NCBI GenBank assembly: GCA_030427385.1
Contig: JAUHWR010000001.1
Coordinates: 372,001 to 436,000 of the forward strand
Direction of reading: 5' to 3'
Source of the DNA: Alphaproteobacteria bacterium
Lineage (GTDB): Bacteria > Pseudomonadota > Alphaproteobacteria > Micavibrionales > Micavibrionaceae
DNA length: 64,000 nucleotides
The first letter of the stretch is position 1. The number at the start of each line of letters is the position of its first letter. A program made the position numbers and the translations under genes. Under the pieces are notes generated by a model. The model saw nothing but the letters and a program-made list of their open reading frames with translations. It made no database searches and was not told the DNA's origin. This document shows positions 7,915-17,162 of this stretch, in pieces.

Positions 7915-9990
7915 CTATTGGCGTGAGCCAAGTTCAATAAAAGAAGAATTGCGAAGATTTTTGGTCATCATGTGAACCAATAAATCTTCACTCGCCTGCC
8001 CATTTACGGCCATTTCGTGACGTGCCTGATAAAGGCGGATTGCGTCAGAGGTTAACGGGCCGGGGTTACCATCCGCCGGGCCGGGATACAGCCCAAGAGA
8101 GACAAGTTGTTTTTGTATATCTGTGATTAACCCTTGGCGTGCAACTTCATTCGTTTTCTGTTGCGTTTGGGAAAGCTGACTTCGTTTGTCACTTTGCGGC
8201 GTTTGCATGCGCTCGATGATCGCATCAACATCATTCATATTTATGTTCATGGCTTTTGCCAGTTGCTCTATGGCATTTTTAGCATCGGCGTTACCCAAAT
8301 CCGAGGCGGTTTTATACCATAGGATCGCCTCATTGGGTTGCGCTTCGCCGGTTAAACCATTCTCAAAAATCAAGCCAAGGTTAAATGCGGCTTCCGGAAC
8401 GCCGCCCGCGGCAGCTGATTCGAAATATTCTGCGGCGCGTTTGGGATCATAATTGACGCCTATGCCTTCGATATACGCAATTCCCAGATTATATTGCGCT
8501 TCGGAATGCCCAAGCTGTGCGGCTTGTTTGTACCAATCAATGGCTTTGCCTAAATTTTGCTCAACGCCTAATCCTTGATGGTACAGCACGCCAAGATTAT
8601 AACGGGCATTGGCAATGCCTTGATTGGAAGCCTTGGTAAACCAATAGGCGGCGCGTTCAAAATTTTGCGGCACATCGGGGCGTCCGGCGGTGTAAACAAC
8701 AGCCAGATCATGCTGAGCTTCTGCATTTCCGCTTATGGCCTGTGTTTCCAGATTTTTAAATGAGTCAGGAAGATTTTGATCACCTTTAGTGGCGCTTACC
8801 GGGGCTTCCGCGATGGCTTGGGGCTTTGCTGGTTCTGCCTGGATGCTCTCTTCAATTTGAGGGGCGGCTTTTACAGGCTCAGCCGTTACAGGGGCTGAGG
8901 GTTCAATATCATTTAAAGCCTCTGCCAATTCAGCTTCATTATTATAGCTGGTATAATCCGGGTAAGTGTTTGTTTCGCCGTCATTATCCAAATTGTTATA
9001 AGTGCTAAGTTGCGGGCTATTCGCCGTTTCAGATTGCGTTCTGTCTATGGTGGGTACATAGGGAGTGTAATTTGACTCGCGCGGGGTATATTGCGCGATG
9101 TTTTGTTCCGCAATAGACGCGTCCTCCCCCTTATGTTCGGCCAATACGGGTACGTCTTCACGCATTTGCGGATTTACATTCTGGCTGATCATCCATCCGG
9201 CGGCGCCGGCGACAACGACAAATAATCCGGCAAAGACGGCTTGTTTTGCAAAGGTGTTAGAGGATTTTTGCGCAGAAGCTTGCTCCTTATGGGCGGCGTT
9301 TTGCGCCGCGATCATGTCCATATCATCGGCAAAGATATCATTATCATCTTTTGTATCACGAAATAACGGGATTGACGGCGCGGCAGAGGCGGCAGCAACC
9401 GACTTATCACTCAACAAAACTAGCGCCTTTGCGGAGAGAGCTTGACGTGTGGCATCCATGCTTTCTTCTAATAAGGATATTTTACGATTCAGGCGCTGTT
9501 TATCCTGTACAACTTTATCTATACGGCGTGTCATACGGGTTTGCATTGCCATGGCTTCGTCAATGCGCTCAATAAGACGTGCGGTTTGCAAATCCGATTC
9601 TTCGATACGATCAAGGATCTCACGCTTTAAATCTTCACCGACATCGCCCTTATTATCTTTGAAGTTGCGCTCAATTTCATCAAGGCGCTCTACTAAAGGG
9701 GCTTCATTTAATTCGGAGCGACTCAGACGATTTTCAAGGGATAAATAGGTTTTTTCAGTGGAGGTGGAGCGATCCTCCATTTCGGTAATTGTTTTGGTCT
9801 GCTCTCCGATGGCGTCCCATATTTCGGAACGCTCCTTATCAATATCGGTTAGACGGTTACGTACTTGTTCCAGAAGTTTAATAATTTGTGATTGTTGAAA
9901 TCCCTGACCCGGATTATTGGCGGCTTTTGTGCGGCCATATAATACAGCCCGTTCGGCAGCTCCACGGTCTTCTTCAAATGCATTAGACAT
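7915..9990 (-). CDS. PodJ-like polarity protein: coiled coil, TM, Sel1 repeats, peptidoglycan-binding
   Basis: The 691-residue chain has a cytoplasmic coiled-coil region (about 35-180), an Ala/Asp-rich linker, one membrane span (about 248-268), a disordered Pro/Glu-rich periplasmic stretch (about 275-405), four Sel1-type repeats (about 420-575, each with the A..NLG..Y..G pattern) and a C-terminal peptidoglycan-binding_1 domain (about 618-675). That order is the layout of Caulobacter PodJ, which organises the new pole and recruits pili and flagellar factors. This protein is shorter than PodJ, so PodJ-like is the safe call. A localisation role fits a polarly flagellated cell. Confidence 0.8.
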   Translation of the reverse strand: MSNAFEEDRGAAERAVLYGRTKAANNPGQGFQQSQIIKLLEQVRNRLTDIDKERSEIWDAIGEQTKTITEMEDRSTSTEKTYLSLENRLSRSELNEAPLVERLDEIERNFKDNKGDVGEDLKREILDRIEESDLQTARLIERIDEAMAMQTRMTRRIDKVVQDKQRLNRKISLLEESMDATRQALSAKALVLLSDKSVAAASAAPSIPLFRDTKDDNDIFADDMDMIAAQNAAHKEQASAQKSSNTFAKQAVFAGLFVVVAGAAGWMISQNVNPQMREDVPVLAEHKGEDASIAEQNIAQYTPRESNYTPYVPTIDRTQSETANSPQLSTYNNLDNDGETNTYPDYTSYNNEAELAEALNDIEPSAPVTAEPVKAAPQIEESIQAEPAKPQAIAEAPVSATKGDQNLPDSFKNLETQAISGNAEAQHDLAVVYTAGRPDVPQNFERAAYWFTKASNQGIANARYNLGVLYHQGLGVEQNLGKAIDWYKQAAQLGHSEAQYNLGIAYIEGIGVNYDPKRAAEYFESAAAGGVPEAAFNLGLIFENGLTGEAQPNEAILWYKTASDLGNADAKNAIEQLAKAMNINMNDVDAIIERMQTPQSDKRSQLSQTQQKTNEVARQGLITDIQKQLVSLGLYPGPADGNPGPLTSDAIRLYQARHEMAVNGQASEDLLVHMMTKNLRNSSFIELGSRQ

Positions 9991-10131
9991 TATTATCCCT
10001 GACTCTTAATATATGTATGTCATAGCTTATCTGGATTATGTCAGTAAAACCAAGAGCTTTTTCAAAGTTTTCCACAGGCAACGCCGCAGGTTTTCTATGC
10101 TTTATAATATTTTTATGATAGGAGTGACGGC

Positions 10132-11313
10132 ATGAAGTCATCTTATGATGTGATAATAATCGGCGCCGGCGCGGCAGGTATGATGTGCGCGATAGAAGCC
10201 GCAAAAAGGGGACGGCGCGTTTGGCTGATTGATCATGCCAAGAAAATAGCGGAAAAAATTCGTATCGCGGGCGGCGGGCGTTGTAATTTTACCAATATTC
10301 ATACAAAACCGGATGCTTTTCTGTCACGTAATAGGCATTTTTGTAAATCGGCATTGAATCAATACACACAGGACGATTTTATTGCGCTGGTTCAATCACA
10401 TGACATTGCGTTCCATGAGAAGAAACTGGGACAATTATTCTGTGATATTTCATCCCAGCAAATTATAGATATGTTATTGCGTGAATGTGATGATGCGGGG
10501 GTTGAGCTTGAGATCAATGTATCGGTTCAGGGCGTTGCCCATCAAAATAATGAATATGTTATTGAAACATCGCATGGCCGCAGGACATGTTCATCTCTTG
10601 TGATAGCAACCGGCGGCTTGTCAATTCCAAAAATTGGCGCGAGTAAATTTGGATATGATATCGCCAAGCAATTTGGCATAAATGTGGTTGAAACGAACCC
10701 CGCTTTGGTGCCATTAACCTTTCAAGATGCGCTTTTAGAGCAATGTAAGGCATTATCCGGATTATCGGTGGAGGCGACGGTGTCTTGCGGTAAAACCAGT
10801 TTCTCGGAAGGGCTTTTATTCACGCATCGCGGGTTAAGCGGGCCATCTATTTTGCAGATATCATCCTATTGGAAGGAGGGCGCGGAGATCATTATTAATC
10901 TTGCGCCGCAAATAAACGTAGATGCGTTTTTAAGAGAGAGAAAACAAACCAAAGCCAAACAAGAGATTCAAAACGTTTTGGCGGAGATCCTTCCCAAACG
11001 CCTGGCGCAGAGCATCTGTGAGGCACTGGAAATTGCGGGTAATTTAGGCGAGTTATCGGATCATAAGATTGCTGTGATGGCGGCGGCGGTTAACCAATGG
11101 CGTATTAAACCGAGTGGAACAGAGGGGTACCGAACGGCGGAGGTGACGCTTGGCGGGGTTGATACGAATGATGTGTCCTCAAAAACTATGGAAGTAAAAA
11201 AACAGCCCGGTTTATTTTTTATCGGAGAGGTTTTGGATGTTACGGGGCATCTTGGCGGGTATAATTTCCAATGGGCATGGTCATCGGGCTTTGTCGCGGG
11301 GCAGAGTGTCTAA
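10132..11313 (+). CDS. HI0933/YhiN family NAD(P)/FAD-dependent oxidoreductase
   Basis: The protein begins with the FAD-binding motif GAGAAGMM (residues 11-18) and carries the family hallmark IAGGGRCNFTN near residue 45, followed by a conserved TGGLSIPKIGASKFGYDIA region and the C-terminal signature GEVLDVTGHLGGYNFQWAWSSG. At 393 residues it matches the BaiN/YhiN-like flavoproteins; the exact substrate of most members is unknown. An AGGAG site lies 7 bases before the ATG. It is divergent from the PodJ-like gene. Confidence 0.9.
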   Translation: MKSSYDVIIIGAGAAGMMCAIEAAKRGRRVWLIDHAKKIAEKIRIAGGGRCNFTNIHTKPDAFLSRNRHFCKSALNQYTQDDFIALVQSHDIAFHEKKLGQLFCDISSQQIIDMLLRECDDAGVELEINVSVQGVAHQNNEYVIETSHGRRTCSSLVIATGGLSIPKIGASKFGYDIAKQFGINVVETNPALVPLTFQDALLEQCKALSGLSVEATVSCGKTSFSEGLLFTHRGLSGPSILQISSYWKEGAEIIINLAPQINVDAFLRERKQTKAKQEIQNVLAEILPKRLAQSICEALEIAGNLGELSDHKIAVMAAAVNQWRIKPSGTEGYRTAEVTLGGVDTNDVSSKTMEVKKQPGLFFIGEVLDVTGHLGGYNFQWAWSSGFVAGQSV

Positions 11314-11375
11314 ATTTTACTTGATGGATTTTTGTCATCACGTACAATTCATAATTGTGAAATAGATACGGCCGT

Positions 11376-12347
11376 ATGAAAACTTTTTTTAATGAAAAAC
11401 AGATTCTGGTATTAAATACCAACCAATATTTACAACAAATATTGATTGATACTATGCGGGTAATGGGTTTTTGCGATATCGACGAATGTACCACGCCAGA
11501 GGCAGCCTATTTGCGTTTCCAAGAGAAAAATCATCATATTATTATTGGTGATATTGTCGATGGAAAGCTTGATATTATTGGCTTATCAGCATTTATCAGG
11601 GGTAATAAAACGTCGCCCAACCCAGATGTGCCGATGTTGGCGATTGCCCAAACCGAGCAATTAAATTTTATTCCCGATCTGAAGCGTTTGCACATTAATG
11701 ATTTGCTTCAATATCCCTTTGGTTTGGATGACTTATCTTTAAAACTGCAATATTTATTAAATCATGATGATATTCCGGACTATTCTTCGGATCATTCCCA
11801 TGGGGGGCCAAATCATTCTGACTGGCCGAGCTCAGAAGAGTCCGCATCCTTAACGAATGTGATGCTTGATCATTACATCAAACATCATGAAGTTATTTTC
11901 AAAAAATTGACGTTTGCACAAACCGCAACACATGATTGTCTGGAGGATATACGCTCAACCTATGAGAAGATGCGCGGTAAGGATAATACCAATATTCATA
12001 GCTTTAAAGATTTTGATCAAATGTGGGTGGATATATTAAGCCACTTTGTCAAAGTGGGCATGAGTGAAGATGATTTATTCCAAATTGAAAAGGTCGTGAA
12101 AACCATCCCAAAAGAAATACGCGCACGTTATGACGAAATCAGCCAGCAAGATAAGAGCTTCTTAGTATTGGTCGATAGTTTGAATTCATCTGCATATAGA
12201 AAAGCAAAAGAAAAAGTGATGGCATTACAGTCACAACCAAATCCATTGAATGGAAAAACGCCAAGTGATTATAAAAGCTCGAATGAGAAAAAGGGCGTGA
12301 ATACCAATGCATTTAAGTTTAAGCCGAAATTGCGCGGCGAGGATTGA
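11376..12347 (+). CDS. Degenerate receiver-domain protein
   Basis: Residues 8-125 follow the CheY-like receiver fold pattern: a hydrophobic strand ILVLNTN, then IIIGDIVDGK with D59 at the phospho-acceptor position, and a late YPFGLDDL loop. The N-terminal acidic pair is replaced by Asn-Thr and the conserved Lys of the KPF loop is a Tyr, so normal phosphotransfer chemistry is doubtful. The remaining 200 residues are helical and soluble, without a recognisable output domain. It may be a protein-binding adaptor. It lies between the flavoprotein and the ABC-F gene on the same strand. Confidence 0.7.
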   Translation: MKTFFNEKQILVLNTNQYLQQILIDTMRVMGFCDIDECTTPEAAYLRFQEKNHHIIIGDIVDGKLDIIGLSAFIRGNKTSPNPDVPMLAIAQTEQLNFIPDLKRLHINDLLQYPFGLDDLSLKLQYLLNHDDIPDYSSDHSHGGPNHSDWPSSEESASLTNVMLDHYIKHHEVIFKKLTFAQTATHDCLEDIRSTYEKMRGKDNTNIHSFKDFDQMWVDILSHFVKVGMSEDDLFQIEKVVKTIPKEIRARYDEISQQDKSFLVLVDSLNSSAYRKAKEKVMALQSQPNPLNGKTPSDYKSSNEKKGVNTNAFKFKPKLRGED

Positions 12348-12392
12348 TATATTCTGTTTCTTATTGATGGGAAACTTGGTATCAGATAAGGC

Positions 12393-14267
12393 ATGTGTGC
12401 AGCCCCGAATTTACTATTATCCGTGAAAGACGCTTTGGTGCGTTATACCGAAAAGCCTGTATTCGAGGGTTTGTCATTTAATATACATGATCGTGCGCGC
12501 ATCGCCTTGGTTGGAAAAAATGGCGCAGGGAAATCAACGTTGATTAATATTATCACCGGCGTGCAGGATATGGATGATGGTGAACGTTGGCAAAGCCCGG
12601 GGTCAACAATTGGATATTTAAAACAGGATATTATTCCCCAAGACGGGCAAACCGTATTTGATTATATCTTTAGCGAGATTAAGGGCGAGGAGCGTGAGCT
12701 TTATGCCTATAAGGTTGATATTATCACCGATGCGCTGCAAATTGATCCGCAGGCAATCATGACTAAATTATCCGGCGGACAGTTGCGCCGCGCGGGTCTG
12801 GCGCGGGCGTTGGTAGAAGAGCCGGATATTCTATTACTGGATGAGCCGACAAACCATTTGGATCTGGAGGCGATTGAATGGTTAGAAGAGTACTTAAATC
12901 AATATAATGGCACGTTGGTATGCGTAAGCCATGATCGAGCTTTTCTGGCGAATATTACCACTCAGGTGTTCTGGTTGGACCGCGGTTCATTAAAAGTCAG
13001 TCCACAAGGATTTCGTTATTTTGATGCCTGGTCAACCGAGTTATTGGAACAGGAAGAGCGGGAGCTGAAAAACCGTAAACAAAGTGTTTCCATTGAAGTC
13101 GCGTGGGCGAGCAGAGGTGTCAAGGCTCGGGTAAAGCGCAATATGCGCCGCGTTGAAAAAGTACGCGAGATGCGTGAGAAGTTGCGCGCGGATTTGGCGG
13201 CATATCGGCGGGCAACTTCAAAAATGAACATTAAGCCCGTAAAAGAAGTAGATGCCAATTCAAAGGTGGTCGCCGAATTTCACAATGTTTATAAGAGTTT
13301 TGAGGACGGTCATAAGTCACTTAAGATTTTGGATAAATTTTCCTATAAAATACAGCGCGGTGACCGCATAGGGATTTTAGGAAAAAACGGCTCCGGTAAA
13401 ACCACTTTTTTGAAAATGTTAATTGGCGATCTGGAGCCAGATCAAGGGCGAGTTAAAGTTAAAAAAGAGATGGAATTTTCGTATTTTGACCAAAAGCGAA
13501 GCGATCTTGACCCCAGTCATACTTTAAAGAAAACATTATGTCCGGCGGGGGGCGATTATATCGCTGTCATGGGAAAGGAGCGCCATGTATATGGCTATCT
13601 GAAGGATTTTATGTTTGATCCATCCCGCGTGGAAGATAAAGTTTCACAGCTTTCCGGCGGGCAAAAAAATCGTCTTATGTTGGCAAAAGTTCTTGCCGAT
13701 CCGAAAAGCTGTCTGATTCTGGATGAGCCAACGAATGATTTGGATATGGAAACGTTGGATATGTTGGGGGAAATCCTTTCTAATTATAACGGAACATTAA
13801 TAATCGTATCACATGATCGTGATTTTCTGGATCAGACCGTTACAAAGATTTTGGCGTTTGAGGGGCACGGCACAGTTGTGGAATGTGTTGGCGGCTATAG
13901 TGATTATCTTGATATGAAACGCCGCACAGCGCCGGAAAATAATAATAATGAGTCCGTGCCCACAAAGCCAAAGCAAACTTTAAAAGATGATGATGAGAAG
14001 AGCGCATCCAACACAGTCTCCCCCCAAAAGCTGACTTATAAACTAGAGCGTGAGTGGCAATTATTGCCAAATCAAATATCTGATTTGGAAACGGAAATTG
14101 ATCAAATGACAAAAAAGCTAGCGGATCCCGATTTTTATAAAAATGACCCCGCTGAATTTGGAAAAACGGCACAGAGGCTTGAGCGCCGTAAGAAAAAGTT
14201 GGAGGAGGCTGAATTGCGCTGGTTAGAATTGGATGAAATGAAACAAAATATAGATGCTTCCGCTTAG
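12393..14267 (+). CDS. uup: ABC-F family ATPase, Uup-like
   Basis: Two ABC ATPase domains lie in tandem with no membrane segments. The first has Walker A GKNGAGKST near residue 42, signature LSGGQLRRAGLARAL and Walker B LLLDEPTNHLDL; the second has GKNGSGKTT, LSGGQKNRLMLAKVL and LILDEPTNDLDM. The basic linker between them and the C-terminal coiled coil (about 545-620) are those of the Uup/ABC-F group, which act on ribosomes or on DNA repair intermediates rather than in transport. Length 624 is normal. The minus-strand gene at 14274 converges on it after 6 bp. Confidence 0.92.
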   Translation: MCAAPNLLLSVKDALVRYTEKPVFEGLSFNIHDRARIALVGKNGAGKSTLINIITGVQDMDDGERWQSPGSTIGYLKQDIIPQDGQTVFDYIFSEIKGEERELYAYKVDIITDALQIDPQAIMTKLSGGQLRRAGLARALVEEPDILLLDEPTNHLDLEAIEWLEEYLNQYNGTLVCVSHDRAFLANITTQVFWLDRGSLKVSPQGFRYFDAWSTELLEQEERELKNRKQSVSIEVAWASRGVKARVKRNMRRVEKVREMREKLRADLAAYRRATSKMNIKPVKEVDANSKVVAEFHNVYKSFEDGHKSLKILDKFSYKIQRGDRIGILGKNGSGKTTFLKMLIGDLEPDQGRVKVKKEMEFSYFDQKRSDLDPSHTLKKTLCPAGGDYIAVMGKERHVYGYLKDFMFDPSRVEDKVSQLSGGQKNRLMLAKVLADPKSCLILDEPTNDLDMETLDMLGEILSNYNGTLIIVSHDRDFLDQTVTKILAFEGHGTVVECVGGYSDYLDMKRRTAPENNNNESVPTKPKQTLKDDDEKSASNTVSPQKLTYKLEREWQLLPNQISDLETEIDQMTKKLADPDFYKNDPAEFGKTAQRLERRKKKLEEAELRWLELDEMKQNIDASA

Positions 14268-14273
14268 GAAAGC

Positions 14274-14468
14274 TTAGCTTTCTGATTGCTTTTGTTTATG
14301 CTGCCACCAATTTTTTAAATGAACTTTTTGATAGTATAATTTTTTATATTTCTTCAGGGCGCGCGGATGCTCGGTTATGTATTTTAATACATACTTTCTT
14401 TTCTCTTCGGGAAGCTCATTATCAATGAATGCCTCAATCTCCCTGTCTGAAATAAGTCTGAAAATCAT
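14274..14468 (-). CDS. Mini anti-sigma-factor-like protein
   Basis: The 64-residue protein matches the N-terminal anti-sigma domain pattern D.EIEAFIDNELPEEKR...ITEHP, that is, the D..L.AYVDGEL..E....V..YL..HP seen in alphaproteobacterial membrane anti-sigma factors. It stops where such proteins normally continue to a membrane span, so it would be a soluble, minimal form. No zinc-finger cysteines are present. Transcription can start at an EcfG-type promoter 42 bp upstream. The best AGGAG is 26 bases before the ATG and instead sits next to a four-codon reading frame (MAKA) that ends just before the start; this could couple translation. Likely partner: the ECF sigma at 17163. Confidence 0.65.
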   Translation of the reverse strand: MIFRLISDREIEAFIDNELPEEKRKYVLKYITEHPRALKKYKKLYYQKVHLKNWWQHKQKQSES

Positions 14469-14509
14469 TATTTTTTTAGGCTTTCGCCATGCTCCTATTT
14501 ATACACTCA

Positions 14510-14534
14510 AACATGCCAAGCCCTAACAAGTTCC
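14510..14534 (-). promoter_or_regulatory. EcfG-type promoter (minus strand)
   Basis: Read on the minus strand, GGAAC (14534-14530) is followed after 16 bases by TGTT (14513-14510). The consensus for EcfG-dependent general stress promoters in Alphaproteobacteria is GGAAC-N16/17-CGTT, so only one base differs. It points at the mini anti-sigma-like gene whose ATG is at 14468. Confidence 0.6.
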
Positions 14535-14546
14535 AAAAAATCATTT

Positions 14547-14571
14547 GGAACCAAAGCAGGGAATATACGTT
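14547..14571 (+). promoter_or_regulatory. EcfG-type promoter (plus strand)
   Basis: GGAAC at 14547-14551, 16 bases, then CGTT at 14568-14571 is a perfect match to the EcfG promoter consensus. It lies 42 bp before the DUF1328 start. Its -35 is one arm of the palindrome GTTCCAAA-N6-TTTGGAAC (14530-14551), whose other arm is the -35 of the divergent promoter. Confidence 0.75.
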
Positions 14572-14613
14572 TGTCTATATATAAGCAGCGTTATTTTAAC
14601 AAGGAGATACATT

Positions 14614-14787
14614 ATGCTTGGATGGGCACTTACATTTTTAGTTGTTGCTATCATTGCTGGAGCCTTGGGTTTCGGAGGGATAGCAGCCGTTTCAGTTGAA
14701 TTGGCACAAATATTTTTTGTGATTTTCCTGATTTTGTTTGTTATTGCGGCAACAGTTCACGCCTTACGGGGGCGGCCGCCACTTTAA
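14614..14787 (+). CDS. DUF1328 (YtjA-like) small membrane protein
   Basis: The 57-residue product starts at the ATG at 14614, 8 bases after an AAGGAG site; the longer frame opening at 14545 overlaps the promoter and lacks a ribosome site. It has two hydrophobic helices separated by a Gly-rich turn (GALGFGGIA) and ends RGRPPL, as in DUF1328 inner-membrane proteins. Function is unknown, but such genes are often stress-induced, which agrees with the perfect EcfG-type promoter in front. A terminator follows directly. Confidence 0.85.
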   Translation: MLGWALTFLVVAIIAGALGFGGIAAVSVELAQIFFVIFLILFVIAATVHALRGRPPL

Positions 14788-14806
14788 AGACATTATAATT
14801 ATCAAT

Positions 14807-14836
14807 AAAAGCGCTTTATTAAAGGCGCTTTTTTTA
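14807..14836 (+). terminator. Intrinsic terminator after DUF1328 gene
   Basis: AAAAGCGC (14807-14814) pairs with GCGCTTTT (14825-14832), with a small inner TTT/AAA helix and a T-run up to 14835. It ends exactly where the longest frame of the next gene starts. Confidence 0.8.
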
Positions 14837-17103
14837 TGGTGCTTTTGAAAAAATTAGACTACAACCTATCAATGAATAAAGTATTTGTTCGCAATTTTGT
14901 TCTGTTTATCTTCTTTTTACTGCTTTGTGCTGGTACGCTTTGTTACAGCCTAATAAGAGGTGAGCGTGAGCTGGATACAACAGATGATTTGGTAATGCAC
15001 ACATATCATGTGATTACCCAAGCCGAGCAATTATCTACGTTAATTGAGGGCATGCTTGCCTCACAACGTGGTTTCTTACTAACAAGTAACGAAGAATTCT
15101 CAGGCGAATATGAGCGAAAAAAAGCGCTTATTTCAGAGCATATCGCCTCTCTTTCTAATTTAACTAAAGATAATGAATCGCAAAAAAGCCGCTTGGATGA
15201 GGTTCGTGCCTATTTTAATCAATTTTCAAGCGAGCTTGAAAGCAGAATTAAAAAGCTTAACGCCACAAAAGATAGGGTTTTTCTGGAGGACGTCGAAACG
15301 ATCGATAGTATTCGAGATAACATTATACGTATTAATACAGCTATCTTGAATGAAGAGAATAATCTATTGCAAGAGCGGGTTCTGATCCTTGAGAAGAAAA
15401 AACGTGAGTATTTTTATACTCTATTAATCGGGATTATTATTGGTACAATTCTTCTATTGTTATTTAATGGATTCTTATTTCGTGCACAGGCTAAGCGAAG
15501 TTTAATCGAAGAAACATTAAAAGATAGTGAGAAACGTTTTGCCATCGCCATTGAAGGCACGCAGGATGGGATTTTTGATTGGGATATCCGCACAAATACG
15601 GTTTTCTACTCGCAGCGCTTTTTTGAAATGTTGGGATATCCCGGGCGGGATGTAAATGGCACATATGATGATTTTAAACAATATTTGCATCCTGATGATG
15701 CGAAAAATGTAGAAAATTACATCAAACAATATCTTGATGGTGCCTTTCCTGAGTATGTTCAAGAGTTTAGGATGAAGCATAAGTCGGGGCGCTGGATATG
15801 GATTCAATCACGCGCAAAGGTCCTTATGGATCGTAAGGGGGAGCCTTATCGTATGGTGGGGGCGCATACGGATATCACGCATTTAATTAAAGCGCAGGAA
15901 AAATTAGAGGCAGAAAAAGAAGAAGCCGAATCTGCAAATCGCGCAAAAAGTGATTTCTTGGCGCATATGAGTCATGAAATACGAACCCCCCTAACCGCGA
16001 TTAGTGGCATTGCGGAAATTATGCAGAAACGCCAAAACAAATTGGATGAGTCACAAAAACAGCTAGTATCCACTCTTAATTCAAGTTCATCTGCCCTTAA
16101 AGACCTTGTAAATGATATTCTTGATTTTTCTAAGATTGAAAGTCGAGAGCTTGAATTAGATGAGGAGCTATTCTTGCTCGAAGATTTAATTCATGAAGTT
16201 ATTAGTATGATGTCTCTGCGTGCCAATGAAAAGGGTATTAGCTTTTTGTTCGACTATAATGAGGTTAAAAATGCTGAATTTTATGGTGATAAAAAACGTG
16301 TCCGTCAGATTTTAAGTAATTTGATCGGAAATGCCGTTAAATTTACGGATACTGGCGGTGTGACCGTTAAGGCCTTCTTTGAAGATAGAAAAGGGGGGGA
16401 TTTCCTGAGAGTAGATGTTACGGATACAGGAATTGGCATTGCCTCAGAAGATTTTGATTTGATATTTGAACGTTTTAAACAGGCTGATTCTTCTGTCTCA
16501 CGCAAATATGGTGGTACCGGTTTAGGATTGCCGATATCTAAAAATTTGGCGGAATTAATGGACGGGGATATTTTCCTTAGTAGTCAGGCTAAAAAAGGAT
16601 CAACTTTTTCACTGATCTTGCCGCAAAAAGTGGCCCATGAAGGCGCAAAACGGATGGATCAGACCGAATTAACGAATAAGCTGAATGATAAAATACAAGC
16701 CTTTATTCATGATGAGTGCAAAGTGCTGATCGTGGAAGATTATGAGGGTAATGTTGTTGTACTTAGTAGTTTTCTTGAAGATATCGGTTTGGAATATGAG
16801 ATTGCAAGGACAGGCCTTGAGGCGGTGAATGCATGGAAAACCGCCCATTACGATGTTATTCTGATGGATGTGCAAATGCCAGAGATGGATGGTTTCGCCG
16901 CAACCAGTGAAATTCGACGCATTGAGGAAGAGCAAAGTTTGGACCGGACTCCCATTATCGGTATGACGGCTCATGCATTGGTCGGAGATAAAAGTAAATG
17001 TATAGAGGCGGGAATGGACGCCTATCTTTCAAAACCTATTGTTGAAAATGATCTAAAGAGAGAAATTTTGACATATTTAGATTCAAGAAAATGCGCCGCA
17101 TAA
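14836..17103 (+). CDS. Hybrid sensor histidine kinase: CHASE3-PAS-HisKA-HATPase-REC
   Basis: Two membrane spans (about 18-40 and 192-214) bracket a periplasmic helical CHASE3-type sensor. A PAS_3 domain follows (about 232-352), then HisKA with H380 in HMSHEIRTPL, HATPase_c with N499, DTGIGI and GTGLGL boxes, and a C-terminal receiver with D678 in LMDVQMP and K733. It is an inner-membrane hybrid kinase whose input signal is unknown. The ATG at 14836 abuts the terminator and has no ribosome site; the ATG at 14872 (MNKVF, right before the first span) is an equally good start. A terminator separates it from the convergent ECF gene. Confidence 0.9.
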   Translation: MVLLKKLDYNLSMNKVFVRNFVLFIFFLLLCAGTLCYSLIRGERELDTTDDLVMHTYHVITQAEQLSTLIEGMLASQRGFLLTSNEEFSGEYERKKALISEHIASLSNLTKDNESQKSRLDEVRAYFNQFSSELESRIKKLNATKDRVFLEDVETIDSIRDNIIRINTAILNEENNLLQERVLILEKKKREYFYTLLIGIIIGTILLLLFNGFLFRAQAKRSLIEETLKDSEKRFAIAIEGTQDGIFDWDIRTNTVFYSQRFFEMLGYPGRDVNGTYDDFKQYLHPDDAKNVENYIKQYLDGAFPEYVQEFRMKHKSGRWIWIQSRAKVLMDRKGEPYRMVGAHTDITHLIKAQEKLEAEKEEAESANRAKSDFLAHMSHEIRTPLTAISGIAEIMQKRQNKLDESQKQLVSTLNSSSSALKDLVNDILDFSKIESRELELDEELFLLEDLIHEVISMMSLRANEKGISFLFDYNEVKNAEFYGDKKRVRQILSNLIGNAVKFTDTGGVTVKAFFEDRKGGDFLRVDVTDTGIGIASEDFDLIFERFKQADSSVSRKYGGTGLGLPISKNLAELMDGDIFLSSQAKKGSTFSLILPQKVAHEGAKRMDQTELTNKLNDKIQAFIHDECKVLIVEDYEGNVVVLSSFLEDIGLEYEIARTGLEAVNAWKTAHYDVILMDVQMPEMDGFAATSEIRRIEEEQSLDRTPIIGMTAHALVGDKSKCIEAGMDAYLSKPIVENDLKREILTYLDSRKCAA

Positions 17104-17107
17104 AAAA

Positions 17108-17139
17108 CCAGCCTTCATATGATTTGAGGCTGGCTTTTT
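17108..17139. terminator. Bidirectional intrinsic terminator
   Basis: CCAGCCT (17108-17114) pairs with AGGCTGG (17127-17133), followed by CTTTTTA on the plus strand and by a run of six T on the minus strand. It serves the kinase gene and the converging ECF sigma gene. Confidence 0.85.
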
Positions 17140-17162
17140 ATTGAGGGGAAAATAATTGGTGT

